Translations under genes and position numbers: made by a program | Source: Beta vulgaris subsp. vulgaris | Taxonomy: Eukaryota; Streptophyta; Magnoliopsida; Caryophyllales; Amaranthaceae | DNA length: 64,000 bases | Assembly (NCBI RefSeq): GCF_026745355.1 | Contig: NC_079205.1 | Span: forward strand, 69,283-133,282 | Direction of reading: 5' to 3' | Shown here: positions 39,307-51,288 of the stretch, piece by piece | Numbering within the stretch: the stretch's first letter is position 1 | How the letters are laid out: each line of letters begins with the position of its first letter | The notes under the pieces: model-generated | What the model saw: only the letters and a program-made list of their open reading frames with translations | Told to the model about the DNA's origin: nothing | Databases searched by the model: none

Positions 39307-41487
39307 CCTTGTTTTGGTAACTGATTGATAGCCTGATAGGTACTTACCACCAGTTACCAACTTACCACTTAGGTAGTAGAGCTACTAAACTTTATTCAGT
39401 ACCAAAGTTGGCTTGTGTGATGACATGAATTTGAATAACAAGACCAAGTAGATATAAGAAAGACGAATGCAACAGAGACAAAGATGAACATCTGCTGCTA
39501 AGTGTTAGCATCATTAATCAGATAGATTAAAAGTGTAGCATCAGCAAGTGCAGATCATATTACCTCTATATTTTTGGTTCCTTTCCTACTTCACTCTTTG
39601 AGTCAAATTGGAATACACCAAGACAAGACCCAACAATCTCTCTTGTCTCTCTTGATAATATGAACATTTTTTATGCTATGGGAAAAAAATAATGACAGAA
39701 TCTGCCAAGAAAATAAAAAATACTAATCCAAGCTGCGTGGTTGCTGGATCTCTGGCATTTCTATATTATAGTAATGAGCTACAATACTTGAAAAGAAGTG
39801 GTCAATTGAAATATTCAATGTAGTGCAGTCAGCAGTGGGAAGTGGGAAGTCTGGGAACTGGGAAGTGGGAAATGAATGTCATCAATTTTTTTGCATGATT
39901 TTTCTATTATATGCCTGATTTCTTTTAATCTAATCTATGCTTGATGAGTTGATGCACTACTTATACGAGAAAGACTATTAATTTGTATATCATTATCATA
40001 TGAAGTAGTATGTTTTGTCCTCTTTGAATTTACCTGCTTTCCCCTTGTCGTTTGCAAGCAAGTATGGAGTCCTAGTAAACAAAACAAGAATATTATCAAA
40101 ATATGGGATGGCTTCAGGACTCAAGACCTAACATGGGTTACCGGGCACACACAACATTGGGACACCCACACCCTCCAATCTCCACTTCACTAAAGCCAAG
40201 GATGGTTTCAGATAAACTCGTCAGGGAACCATTGAACTTGCTCAGACATTGTCCCTTCTCCCATATCACCAAATTTCTTTTAAAATATATTATACATCTT
40301 GTTTGTTTTGCTTACTTTTAGTTCAGTTTAGCTTTTTTTCCTCTGAAAATTTTAGTTAATTTAAGTTGAAGTGAATGCATCCTAAAAGTTTTTCTTTTCT
40401 GTGTGCGTTTGTAAAAATTTACAAGAAAATTCTAACTATGTCCGTCCTTCATTAAAAATCTTAAGTCTCAACTATTAATTATCTCACATCAAGCCAAACT
40501 CTAAGTTGCATTTTATGTGAATGATCGATGTAGGTTACTTACCGGCTTGCTAAATCTATAAGTAAGTTTAGCAACAAGATATTAAATCCGTAGCTAGAGA
40601 GTTTATCTTTTTCCTTCATACTTGCTCTTCTTCTTTCATTGCCTTTATTATATAGACCACAAAATTGTTTCATTAATTTTATTTTATTTTTTTAAAAGGA
40701 ACTTATTTCGTTAAAGTATATCTACATTATGTTTAGATCTTTTTTAGATGTTAGATTGACATTTTAATAGAATTTTTCTAGTTTCTCGTCTAAAAAATCT
40801 CTCTTTATTTTTCCTTTATTTTTGCATTCACGCACTTTGTTAATTTTTAATAATATTTCACTTTTTCACCCATGCTTTTCTTGATTATATATGAACTTTG
40901 CAAACAGCTCTAAGTAATTACCATAGATTTATAACACCAACAAAATGAATAAAAAAAATAAGATCAATCATAAATAACCAACATAATTCTTCGCATCAAG
41001 AATTTAATTTGTCTTATATTTCTCAGTTACAGTGCAATCATATTTGAGTAAAATTGTCAATCCTAATTCATCATCATGAAGATTATTCTTACAAACAACT
41101 CTTTATCCATTATAAGGGTGGTTTTCAGTTTTCACCACATTATTGCTTCATGGAAGTTGTAGTTCTAAAAGAACAATGAATGAAGACACAACGATCAGTT
41201 TATTTGAAATTGTGTGTTAGTAGTTCTAAAAAAACAATGAATGAGGACTCCCGGGAGCATGGTGCATGAGCAAAAAGCACTTGAAGCACAAGCCACAAGC
41301 TACGAAGAAATCATTTAGTTTCACCATGATACATGGTTAATTGTGCGAAATTATAATCCTCCTCGTCCCTCGTATATGTGGAGGTACTTATTGCCGTGAG
41401 GCTGAACATACGGGTTCTGGGTTCAGGTTGTTGTTTAGATTATCTTGCTGAGTCATAACTCATAAGTGTCCCGTTACTTACCACTTA
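39307..41487. other. TNP upstream region and intergenic DNA
   Basis: The first few hundred bases (39.3-39.9 kb) probably hold the TNP leader and promoter. The remainder is AT-rich. I see no coding region or defined mobile element up to the MITE at 41,488. Confidence 0.5.
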
Positions 41488-41829
41488 GGCTATGTTCAGT
41501 TCACCTTATTTTTGCTTATTTCAGATCTAATCAGATCAGATCAGAAAATATAAGTTCAGATCAGATTAGTTCAGATCATGCTCATATTTAAAAATCATTA
41601 TATCTTTCATTACATATTAGTAAAAATTATAATAATTGAATATTAATAAAGTACTCATTGAGACGAATCAAACAAGACCCCACATGACTATATTTTTTCT
41701 TATATATTGAGAAAAATCTAAAAGATAAGATCGTGTAATCAGAAAAAATAAGTTCAGATCAGAAAAAATAAGTTCAAATCAGATCAGATAAATTCAGATC
41801 AGAAAATTTCAGGTGAACTAAACATAGCC
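41488..41829. mobile_element. Tourist-like MITE, 342 bp, with TTA duplications
   Basis: The ends are GGCTATGTTCAGTTCACC and its inverted partner GGTGAACTAAACATAGCC. Both are flanked by TTA (41485-41487 and 41830-41832), the usual PIF/Harbinger target. The inside carries repeated AGATCAG units and no coding capacity. It sits between the TNP and LLG genes. Confidence 0.85.
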
Positions 41830-41997
41830 TTAGTTACCAGTGTTTAATGTTGAAGAAGTTTGTATATATATTCAGATTGGACTTTGTAAGCTTATATGGA
41901 TGTACTATAAATTAAATGTATACAACAAATAATGTAATTTATTTATGCATAAAAATGAATGGATATGGATACATTCCTATTTCCTAATTCCTAAATC

Positions 41998-42782
41998 CTA
42001 ATTGATGGTAGCACAAGTTGTAGAATATATGAAAAAAGAAAATAAAAGGGAGAGGAAAAAGAGGCAAATGGTTGGAGTGGCAGCAGAGGAGGAATCAGGA
42101 GTGGGTGTGTGAGGGGAAGACTGAGCATCAGTGCACTCGAGACCTCGCTTGCTGTGCCTGTCACGACACTCGTTGGCAAAAATCCCGGGGGGATAGTGGC
42201 CGTTGAGGTTGATGTAGCTGAACATGGTGGTGGCACAATTGTTGGTTTGGTCATTTAATTCATCAGCATAGGGGCATGCCAGATCCTTGAAAGCTTCACA
42301 ACAGATGTTGGGAGGATATCTAGGCCCTCTGCATCTGCTCGTTATGATTGTGTAGTTCAAGTTCTCAAAATTCACTGGGCAACCTGCAACACCAATCACC
42401 AACCACCAACCACCAACCACCAACCACTACTTTTTCAATACTCAAATAAATAAATAAATACTAATATACGATTCTAATAGGAATAGTAGGAGTACTGTTC
42501 TAGTACTAGTTCTGAATTGTAAGATCAAGCAGCTATAAATTAAAATAAAAGGATAGACCTTGTTGAGCTTGCAGAAGACTGCGAGCAGCAGAGACGCGAG
42601 GATGAAGGAGTTGATCTGTTTCTAAGAAAGCAGAGAAAGACGTAAATAATGATTGATATAACAAGGAAAGAACTCAAGAAGAGAGTCAGAGAGAGAGAGA
42701 GACCTGAGGCAGAAGCAGACGGGAGCAAGAGAATGATGGATAATATAACAGCAGTAACTGGAGTTGCTGAGCCCAATCCCAT
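41998..42782 (-). CDS. LORELEI-like GPI-anchored protein (LLG), FERONIA-family co-receptor
   Basis: LLG proteins chaperone CrRLK1L kinases such as FERONIA and act with them as RALF co-receptors at the plasma membrane. Three exons: 42782-42704, 42621-42559, 42383-41998, joined in phase 1 by GT-AG introns. The signal peptide is MGLGSATPVTAVILS, IILLLPSASAS. The mature part has RSLLQAQQGCPVNF and then NYTIITSRC, CCEAFKDLACPYADELND, CATTMFSYINLNGHYPPGIF and ANECR, the family cysteine pattern. A Ser/Thr/Pro linker and a hydrophobic tail (ICLFFLSLLFSFFIY) give the GPI signal. An upstream in-frame ATG at 42833 is possible, but the start at 42782 gives the cleaner signal peptide. Confidence 0.93.
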
Positions 42783-43277
42783 CAGTATCCGTTTCCATCC
42801 CCTATGGCTATAATCGTAATTATGCTTCAACATCTTCCAAGCAACAGCAACTCTCAAATTAAAGGAGCCTTCAGCCTAGGAGGTATGATAAATCTATATC
42901 AGCTATAGGTTTCATAACCTATATCACCAATATAAAATTGAAAAAGTAATGTTGAAGTACAAAAATAATGTATTAAATTCAGAAAACATATTTGAAAGGG
43001 AATAGAAGGGGGAATGGAAGGGAATGGGAAAAAAGTAACATCTCCTCTCTCTCTCTCTCTCCTCTCTCTCTCTCCTCTCCTACAATTGATCTGACCAAAT
43101 AGAAAGCCATTCTCCAAAACTCCAAAATTCTTACAGCTAACTTTATTTTTATTATGGAGAGAAATAAAAACTAAATTAAGTGGGAAATTAAATGTTGTTG
43201 AATTGTGGAAAAAAGGCCTCGTCAATTTGCTTGTTTTGAAGATATTGTGGAAATTTGGAGAATAAAATTGGGCTTTC
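42783..43277. promoter_or_regulatory. Divergent intergenic region between LLG and the FAR1-type gene
   Basis: About 0.5 kb lies between two divergent starts. A (CT)n tract of about 45 bp at 43036-43080 may belong to a leader or promoter. It is AT-rich elsewhere. The left end of the MULE composite probably falls here, but I could not fix a TIR. Confidence 0.45.
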
Positions 43278-46200
43278 ATGGAGGTCGAGAGCTGGGAGAA
43301 GAATCAAAAATCAGATAATTCAGAGATGAACAATTCAATACAGGTACAATAGAATCTAGGTTTTAGGTGTAATTTAGGTTTTTTGTAATAAATATGGCAC
43401 AAAATTGATTGCAAATATTATTAGGGTTAATAAATGCAGGGGTATTAAATGTGGCGGAAATTTAATAGCAAAGTATTAGGGCACACTAAAAGTGCAGCTT
43501 CGATAAAATAATAAGTAATTAGTTAAATTATGTGAATCAATGTTGTTTTTGTTATTGGAGATATGTTTTGTAATATTAGTACTAATTGCACCTAACGATT
43601 AAAATTATTGAAATATTTGAATTTATTTTTGTTGAGATAGGTATGGTATTTGTTGTGAGTTAGTTGATTTGAAGACTAAAAGTTACAAGTAAAAATATTT
43701 AATTTGATATTGTGTTTGTGTTATCATGCTATTGTGTTTATGATTACTACAATTGACTCATAGCACAAAGTACGAGTATACCATTACAAGTATGATTTAG
43801 AAGATATTGAACAACTTTGAGGTATAAACATATCACTTGGTATTGTGTTTGTGTTCACATGCTTTGTGTTCACATGCTGTTGTATTTGTATTTCATGATA
43901 TATTTTGGGTGATGGTTAAATGTGTGATAGGGTGTGGTGTCTTCTGATATGTTGGTGGAGGATGTGTATGAAGTTTATGAAGAAGCGATTGAAGGTGAGA
44001 TGTCGGGGACACCATCCCAGGGTGTCGTAGATAAGGAGACGAACGCTCCAAGTGTTGGCATGGTTTTTGGTACGTGGGAAGAAGTTGAAGCTTGCTTTAA
44101 TAATTATGGGAAGCACAATGGATTTGGTGTAGTAAGGTGTGGTGGATCTTTCTTCAAGCAGAAGTGTGGTATGGAAAAGGTTAGGCGTAACTACACATGG
44201 AAGTGTGAGTGCAATGGTAGACCAGACAACCGTCGTACTATAAAAGGTAAGAGAATTGCTGTTGGTAGTAAAGGGATAGAAGTGTCTTCGAGGAAGACCA
44301 AGAAATGTGAATGCCCTGTTATGATGTTCGCAAGCGTGAATGAGGAGAAAGAATGGGTAGTTAAGAAGGTTGTCCTAGAGCATTTAAACCATAACCCGAC
44401 CCCCCGCAAGGCAAGGTACATAAGTAAGTATCGGAGAGAAGAAGTTAATACCACTGTTAGGAGAAGATTGTTTAACGATAGTGCCGTTGGGGTTTCGGTG
44501 TCGAAGATTCATCGTAGTCTTGCAATGGACAACAATGGGCTGGATAACTTGGCCGTTACAGAAAGAGATCTGCGTAATGTTTTGGCGAAGGAACGCCGCT
44601 AGGAGAAGGCGATGCTAATGCGATGTTGTCGTATTTTAGTAAAATGACGGAAGACAATCAAAATTTCTTCCATATGCATCGTCTAGATGAATTTGGGTAT
44701 TTAAAAGATGTTTTATGGGTAGATGCAAGAAGTAGAGCAGCGTATGAAGAATTTGGGGATGTAGTATGCTTCGATGCCACCTACTTGACAAACGACTATG
44801 ACTTGCCCTTTGCTAATTTTGTCGGTGTCAATCATCATGGGCAAACTATTTTGCTAGGTTGTGCACTTGTATCTCATGAGACTACGGAGACTTACGAGTG
44901 GGTGTTTAGAACATGGTTGATGTGCATGAATGGCAAAGCTCCTAGTGGGTTTTTAACTGATCAAGATGCGGCTATGAGGAGAGCATTGGCGAACTGTATG
45001 CCAGACACTTGGCACAGATGGTGTTTATGGCATATTTTGACAAAATTTAGTTCAAAACTAGGTATGTATACTAAGTATCAAGACATTAAGGTCGCATTGC
45101 ACAATGCAATCTATGATAGTATGAATGACGATGAATTTGAGAAAAGTTGGGGAGATGCTATTGCAAAGTTCGACCTTGGAAGTGATACTTGGCTTGCTGG
45201 TAAGATGTTTGTTTAATGAATGTATTATGGTATGGTAATTGTTAGGATTTGGTTGGAGTTATTTTGTGTGGGAGAATTGGCAGGAACAACTTAGTTGTTC
45301 CATAATTGGAACACTGCCAAATAGGGATTTTATGAACGTATTACAATGTACTTATGATCACTTATGAAAATTTAGTTCAAAACTAGGTATGTATACTAAG
45401 TATCAAGACATTAAGGTCGCATTGCACTTATGAAAATTAACTTAAAAAAACCTTTTGAATGTTATATAAGAAAACCACTTGGGGCATATGATTGTTTATT
45501 TGTTTAAATAGAAACGTTAGAACCCTAAATTGCTAAACTATTGTGGTTGTATTATTTATCTATGCAAAAATGGTTGGCTTTTCCTTAGAGAATAAATCTG
45601 ATATGATTTTCCAACATGGTATGATTTAAATGCTCCCATTTTCAGCCTTATAATTTAAATGTATGTAGGCCTTTATCGTGAGCGGGAAATGTGGGTTCCG
45701 GCGTACATGAAACACTTGTTCTGGGCAGGTATGAAAACAACGCAGAGGTCGGAGAGCATCAATAGCTTTTTCGACGGCTATGTCCAGAAGAATACAAGGT
45801 TGTGTGATTTTGTCGAGAAATATTGTTGTGCAATGGAAGCTAGAGCCAATTCTGAAAGAGAAGCTGATGCGAACACAAGTAGATATGTTAGGCACAAAGT
45901 GTCAAAGTTTAATGTCGAGGCCGTGTTTCAGCGTGTGTACACAGATGCAAAGTTCAAAGAAGTTCAAAATGAATGCTTGAAGATACTGTATGTGCAGTGG
46001 AGGAAGAATGAAGAGATTGAGGAAAATGTTTTCGAGCACACTTTCACCGATCGACTGTGGGTCGTGTGCAAGACAAGTAGGGAGGAGGTACCATTGGATA
46101 AGAAAAGAGAGTATAAGGTTAAGGTGGATATGAATTCCAACGAGGCTTGTTGTGAATGCAAGCTACTAGAATGCCATGGGATCATGTGTCGTCATCTAAT

Positions 46201-47039
46201 TTTATTGTATGACACATTAAATGTGAAGGAGATACCCCAAAGATATATTCTCCGTCGTTGGCGGAAAGATGTGATTAGGAAGCACACCATGGTAAAGGTC
46301 GCATACCATGACCCGACTAAAACTGAGGAAGTGAAGAGTTACGATAAGATGAATGTACTCTTTGATCCTATCTCATTGAAAGCCGCATATTATGGAGAAA
46401 CTGAACATGTAGTGGAAACTCTGCAACTACTCGACGAACGTATCGAGCAAAGATATGCCAAGAGGATGGGCGGTGATACGGTTGAGATGCATCAAACCCC
46501 TTCTTCAGTTGGTAATAACCAGTTAGTGGGGACCTTCACTCCTGGCTCTGCTCAATCTAATGCAACACAACCTTCCTTCAATGTGAAAGACCCCCCAAGG
46601 AGACCCAAAAAGGGGTCTCGTTCAACCAGGTTTATTTCGAGTGTGGAGAAAGCTTTGAAGCAGAAAAGAAGTGTGAAGACAAAGAAAACTACGACAAATC
46701 AAACAGCTCGCAAACAAAGTAAGAAGGGAAAGGTATGTCACTTAATTATTTATGTTGGTATTTGCCTAAAATCGCATATTTTGGTTAGATTATATGTAGT
46801 TATTGAACATTATATGCAAATAACACCAATTCAATAATATTTGACAATATATCGCAATGCAAAAACACAATATGTTACTTCGATTGATATTACATATTTA
46901 TATTTCTATATGCAATAATGCAAATGATCGTATATTTTGGTTAATTATGTTTACTCATTAATATTATATGAAAATATTGCAGGGTGCAAATGTTGTACCT
47001 GAGGTGCAGTTTGATTTGAATGAGACACCGCCGCAATGA
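43278..47039 (+). CDS. FAR1-related / MULE transposase-type protein with SWIM finger, one frameshift
   Basis: Proposed exons: 43278-43343 (MEVESWEKNQKS), 43931-45199, 45669-46732, 46983-47039 (ends QFDLNETPPQ). All introns are GT-AG. Domains in order: FAR1-type DNA-binding zinc domain (ACFNNYGKHNGFGVVR, then CECPVMMFAS); MULE transposase with VVCFDATY (first Asp), GFLTDQDAAM (second Asp) and TTQRSESINSFF (Glu); SWIM finger CCECKLLECHGIMCRHL; then a basic tail. The frame breaks at 44600-44602: after LAKERR a TAG appears, while the next frame continues GEGDANAMLSYFSKM, consistent with a missing base. The gene is therefore probably a pseudogene unless the base is an assembly error. FAR1/FHY3 host regulators and active MULE transposases share this layout. 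The neighbourhood favours a mobile origin. Confidence 0.85.
44595..44605 (+). other. Frameshift in the FAR1/MULE gene
   Basis: GAACGCCGCTAGGAGAAGGC gives ERR then a stop in the upstream frame, while the downstream frame reads GEGDAN. No GT donor is available for an intron here. A one-base loss beside CGCCGC explains both frames. Confidence 0.75.
45359..45438 (+). repeat. Copy of 61 bp of exon pasted into the adjacent intron
   Basis: Bases 45367-45427 are identical to 45042-45102, which lie in the preceding exon (FSSKLGMYTKYQDIKVALH region). The pasted piece is bracketed by two copies of CACTTATGAAAATT (45359-45372 and 45425-45438) that overlap its ends. This is the pattern of templated filler DNA made during break repair. 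Confidence 0.9.
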
Positions 47040-48019
47040 GGAGGAAATATGTCTACTTAACTTATGTTACTTGCTTGGGTTGTAAGATAATTATCTAAAT
47101 ATTTCCTAGTTGTAAGGCTAACTTGTAGAATGGTTAACTGAGACATTGAATACTTTAATTCAATTACAATACAAGTTGCATTTGGTGTGTTTGGATAATC
47201 CAATATTATGACAAGAATTTAAAAATGGAGGAGGTCGAATAAAGTAATATTAAATCAAGTCCATTATATTCAACTTCTACTACTTTATTTTTGACAAAAA
47301 ATGTTTAGTATAATGAAGAAGATATAAGTAATGACAAGGTTATATTTTTTGCACAGAAATGTTAAAAAATACTAGTAATTAAATTTCACATGAATGTGAA
47401 AATAATGGAGAATTATATAAGTGTGTGTTTTTAAATACTAACGGGCCGAAGTAAGAACAAATTACGAAAACGAAGTCAAACGAAGTTGTGCTCATAATAA
47501 GTGAGTAAATGGCCCAAAAAACAAAATAATGCCATATCAAATAAATCAGTGGCCCAAATCATAAAGACTATGTATTGGTACTCAATGAGGAGGGAGGCCC
47601 AAGTATTGGTACGCAAGTAAAAAAAATGTTATTTTATTGTTAGTGAAAAGATGTGGCTGAGATGCAGTGGGCCCAAGGAGGAAAGAAAGGAATCCGAAAT
47701 TTTGGGTGAAGTTCGTACAACATTTGTTTATAAAAAAAATAGTGCGTCCCAATGGGACTGACAAGACGAAATTGCAGAGGAAGCAGAGGAAGATTTTCTG
47801 GGGAAGAAGTAAAATTACAAGATTTTCTGAAGAAGAAGTAAAATTGCAGATGGTATAAAGAACTCGAATAGCGTGTCCTAGTGACTTGTCAAATCAACTT
47901 TAAGTTTATTTGTACACGACAAATGATGATATTGGATGAAATTTGAAGTTTGTAAATGCAATATCTGTATTGGAGGAAATAACTTTATTAATATTGAAAA
48001 AAAAAATTAACAGATATTT
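47040..48019. other. AT-rich DNA between the MULE gene and the satellite
   Basis: No coding region is supported. The 3' UTR of the FAR1/MULE gene probably covers the first few hundred bases. Confidence 0.5.
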
Positions 48020-50900
48020 TAATGTTATATTATATTAATAAGTAATTTACACGTGTTTTATTAAAAAAAAGACATGACTTTGAAAAAAAAAAAAAGACAT
48101 GAGTGTCCGTGTTCACATGAACACCATTTGTATCATATTTTACAACATATGGCAATGCAAAAACACAATATGTTACTACATTCAACATAACATTTTTGAA
48201 CTCGTTAAAAAAATACTGACTTTAAAAAGAAAAATAAAAGACATAAGTGGTCGTGCATTTCTATCATATTTGACAATATATGGCAACGTAGAAACACAAT
48301 ATGTATCTGCATTGTACAAAGAAAAAAAGACATGAACATCACAAAAGACATGAACATCACGTAGAAACACAATATCTATCATAGTGGACAATATGGCAAC
48401 ACAGAAACACAATACGTTGCAATTATAACACCATTTCTATCTATTAGTGTATAATCTTAATTTTTGTGACTTATCATATATATACTAATAAACCTTTTAA
48501 CAATAAATTACCCAAAACCAATATTATATTGAACGTTAAATGAAAAAAAATTTATGCATTTCATTTTTCAATATGAGGGATTGACTACTAATAACACTAT
48601 TTTAATGTCACATTAGTAAGTAATTTACGATGTGGTTTATTAAGAAACAAAAAGGCATGCGTGGAAAAATATTCACAAGAACACCATATCTATCATATTT
48701 GACAATATATGGCAACGCAGAAACACAATACGTTGCAATTATAACACCATTTCTATCTATTAGGGTAATAATCATTATTTTTATGACTTATCATCCAATA
48801 AAATCATATTACCCAAAACCAATATTATATTGAACGTTAATGAAAAAAATATTATGCATTTCATTTTTCAATATGAGGGATTGACTACTAATAACACTAT
48901 TTTAATGTCACATTAGTAAGTAATTTACGATGTGGTTTATTAAGAAACAAAAAGGCATGCGTGGAAAAATATTCACAAGAACACCATATCTATCATATTT
49001 GACAATATATGGCAACGCAGAAACACAATACGTTGCAATTATAACACCATTTCTATCTATTAGGGTAATAATCATTATTTTTATGACTTATCATCCAATA
49101 AAATCATATTACCCAAAACCAATATTATATTGAACGTTAATGAAAAAAATATTATGCATTTCATTTTTCAATATGAGGGATTGACTACTAATAACACTAT
49201 TTTAATGTCACATTAGTAAGTAATTTACGATGTGGTTTATTAAGAAACAAAAAGGCATGCGTGGAAAAATATTCACAAGAACACCATATCTATCATATTT
49301 GACAATATATGGCAACGCAGAAACACAATACGTTGCAATTATAACACCATTTCTATCTATTAGGGTATAATCATAATTTTTGTGACTTATCATCCAATAA
49401 AATCATATTACCCAAAACCAATATTATATTGAACGTTAAAAGAAAAAAAATTTATGCATTTCATTTTTCAATATGAGGGATTGACTACTAATAACACTAT
49501 TTTAATGTCACATTAGTAAGTAATTTACGATGTGGTTTATTAAGAAACTAAAAGGCATGCGTGGAAAAATATTCACAAGAACACCATATCTATCATATTT
49601 GACAATATATGGCAACGCAGAAACACAATACGTTGCAATTATAACACCATTTCTATCTATTAGGGTAATAATCATTATTTTTATGACTTATCATCCAATA
49701 AAATCATATTACCCAAAACCAATATTATATTGAACGTTAATGAAAAAAATATTATGCATTTCATTTTTCAATATGAGGGATTGACTACTAATAACACTAT
49801 TTTAATGTCACATTAGTAAGTAATTTACGATGTGGTTTATTAAGAAACAAAAAGGCATGCGTGGAAAAATATTCACAAGAACACCATATCTATCATATTT
49901 GACAATATATGGCAACGCAGAAACACAATACGTTGCAATTATAACACCATTTCTATCTATTAGGGTAATAATCATTATTTTTATGACTTATCATCCAATA
50001 AAATCATATTACCCAAAACCAATATTATATTGAACGTTAATGAAAAAAATATTATGCATTTCATTTTTAATATGAGGGATTGACTACTAATAACACTATT
50101 TTAATGTCCACATTAGTAAGTAATTTACGATGTGGTTTATTAAGAAACAAAAAGGCATGCGTGGAAAAATATTCACAAGAACACCATATCTATCATATTT
50201 GACAATATATGGCAACGCAGAAACACAATACGTTGCAATTATAACACCATTTCTATCTATTAGGGTATAATCATAATTTTTGTGACTTATCATCCAATAA
50301 AATCATATTACCCAAAACCAATATTATATTGAACGTTAAAAGAAAAAAAATTTATGCATTTCATTTTTCAATATGAGGGATTGACTACTAATAACACTAT
50401 TTTAATGTCACATTAGTAAGTAATTTACGATGTGTTTATTAACAAACTAAAAGGCATGCGTGGAAAAATATTCACAAGAACACCATATCTATCATATTTG
50501 ACAATATATGGCAACGCGTAAACACAATACGTTGCAATTATAACACTATTTCTCTCTATTATTGTATAATCTTAATTTTTGTGACTTCCAATAAAATCAT
50601 ATATATACTAATAAATCTTATAACAATAAATTACCCAAAACCAATATTATATTGAACGTTAATGGAAAAAAAGTTTACGCATTTCATTTTTCAATCTGAG
50701 GGATTGACTACTAATAACACTGTTTTAACGTCACATTTATAAGTAATTTACGATGTGGTTTAGTAAGAAAAAAAAGGCGTGCGTGGAAATTGTTCACATG
50801 AACACCATATCTATCATATTTGACAAGATATGACAACGCGGAAACACTATACATTCCAATTTTAACACTATTTCTCTCTATTATTATATCAATTTCGACA
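48020..50900. repeat. Tandem satellite, 300-bp monomer, 900-bp higher-order unit
   Basis: A monomer with landmarks TGAGGGATTGACTACTAATA, GTGGTTTATTAAGAAAC and GGCAACGCAGAAACACAATA recurs at 300-bp spacing from about 48540, 48840, 49140, 49440, 49740, 50040 to 50340, nearly identical. Two monomer variants alternate: A (AGGGTAATAATCATTATTTT) and B (AGGGTATAATCATAATTTTT). The order is A A B A A B, so the real unit is 900 bp, present twice (48540-49439 and 49440-50339). Monomers at both edges (48.02-48.54 and 50.4-50.9 kb) are diverged, as expected when the centre is homogenised by unequal exchange. Short open frames inside the monomer are not genes. Confidence 0.93.
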
Positions 50901-51288
50901 GTACATAACAATGGAGAAAGAAAATATATTGCAAATTTGAAAGAAAATATATTGCAAATTTGACATGTTGTTAACAATTCAGCGGAAACGATAAACACAA
51001 TTTGATGCTTCATTTTAAATACAAAATGATAAGTTCACATATTCATAAAACCATTATCATACAAAGTACTTAATATTATCCATACAACCATTACAATGCT
51101 AAGTGAGGTACTTAAAATTACACTTGCATTAGATCGTTACAAAAGAAAGCAATCCGACGCGCAAAATACAACGAACATGTCATTGTTATATATCCATTTC
51201 GCTGTGAAATCTTCCTCCACCACCCCCGACTTGCATTAAACTATCGGCTACAATTATGAACAAAAATTGTTAGAATTAAAATGTTAAC
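50901..51288. other. AT-rich spacer right of the satellite
   Basis: It contains a duplicated GAAAGAAAATATATTGCAAA. A possible terminal exon of the neighbouring minus-strand gene lies at 51196-51246 (AG acceptor, frame ending RFHSEMDI and a stop). Its phase does not fit the upstream exon cleanly, so I leave it open. Confidence 0.4.

Noticed and set aside
39307..39360. In-frame 18-codon upstream extension of the TNP protein
   Set aside because: It begins with TTG, not ATG. The first ATG in frame is at 39306.
42783..42857. Longer N-terminus for the LLG protein
   Set aside because: The outermost start is TTG. A start at the internal ATG 42782 gives a normal signal peptide, though the ATG at 42833 cannot be excluded.
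42899..43279. Minus-strand open frame of 126 codons between LLG and the FAR1-type gene
   Set aside because: It spans a CT microsatellite and AT-rich DNA, opposes a better-supported exon and has no recognisable domain.
48630..50033. Series of identical 67-codon open frames at 300-bp spacing (MWFIKKQKGMRGKIFT...)
   Set aside because: They repeat with the satellite monomer, have no upstream or splice signals and match no family. They are by-products of the tandem repeat.
48020..50900. Regular repeats as a CRISPR-like array
   Set aside because: The whole 300-bp unit is repeated without unique spacers, and the genome is a plant nuclear one.
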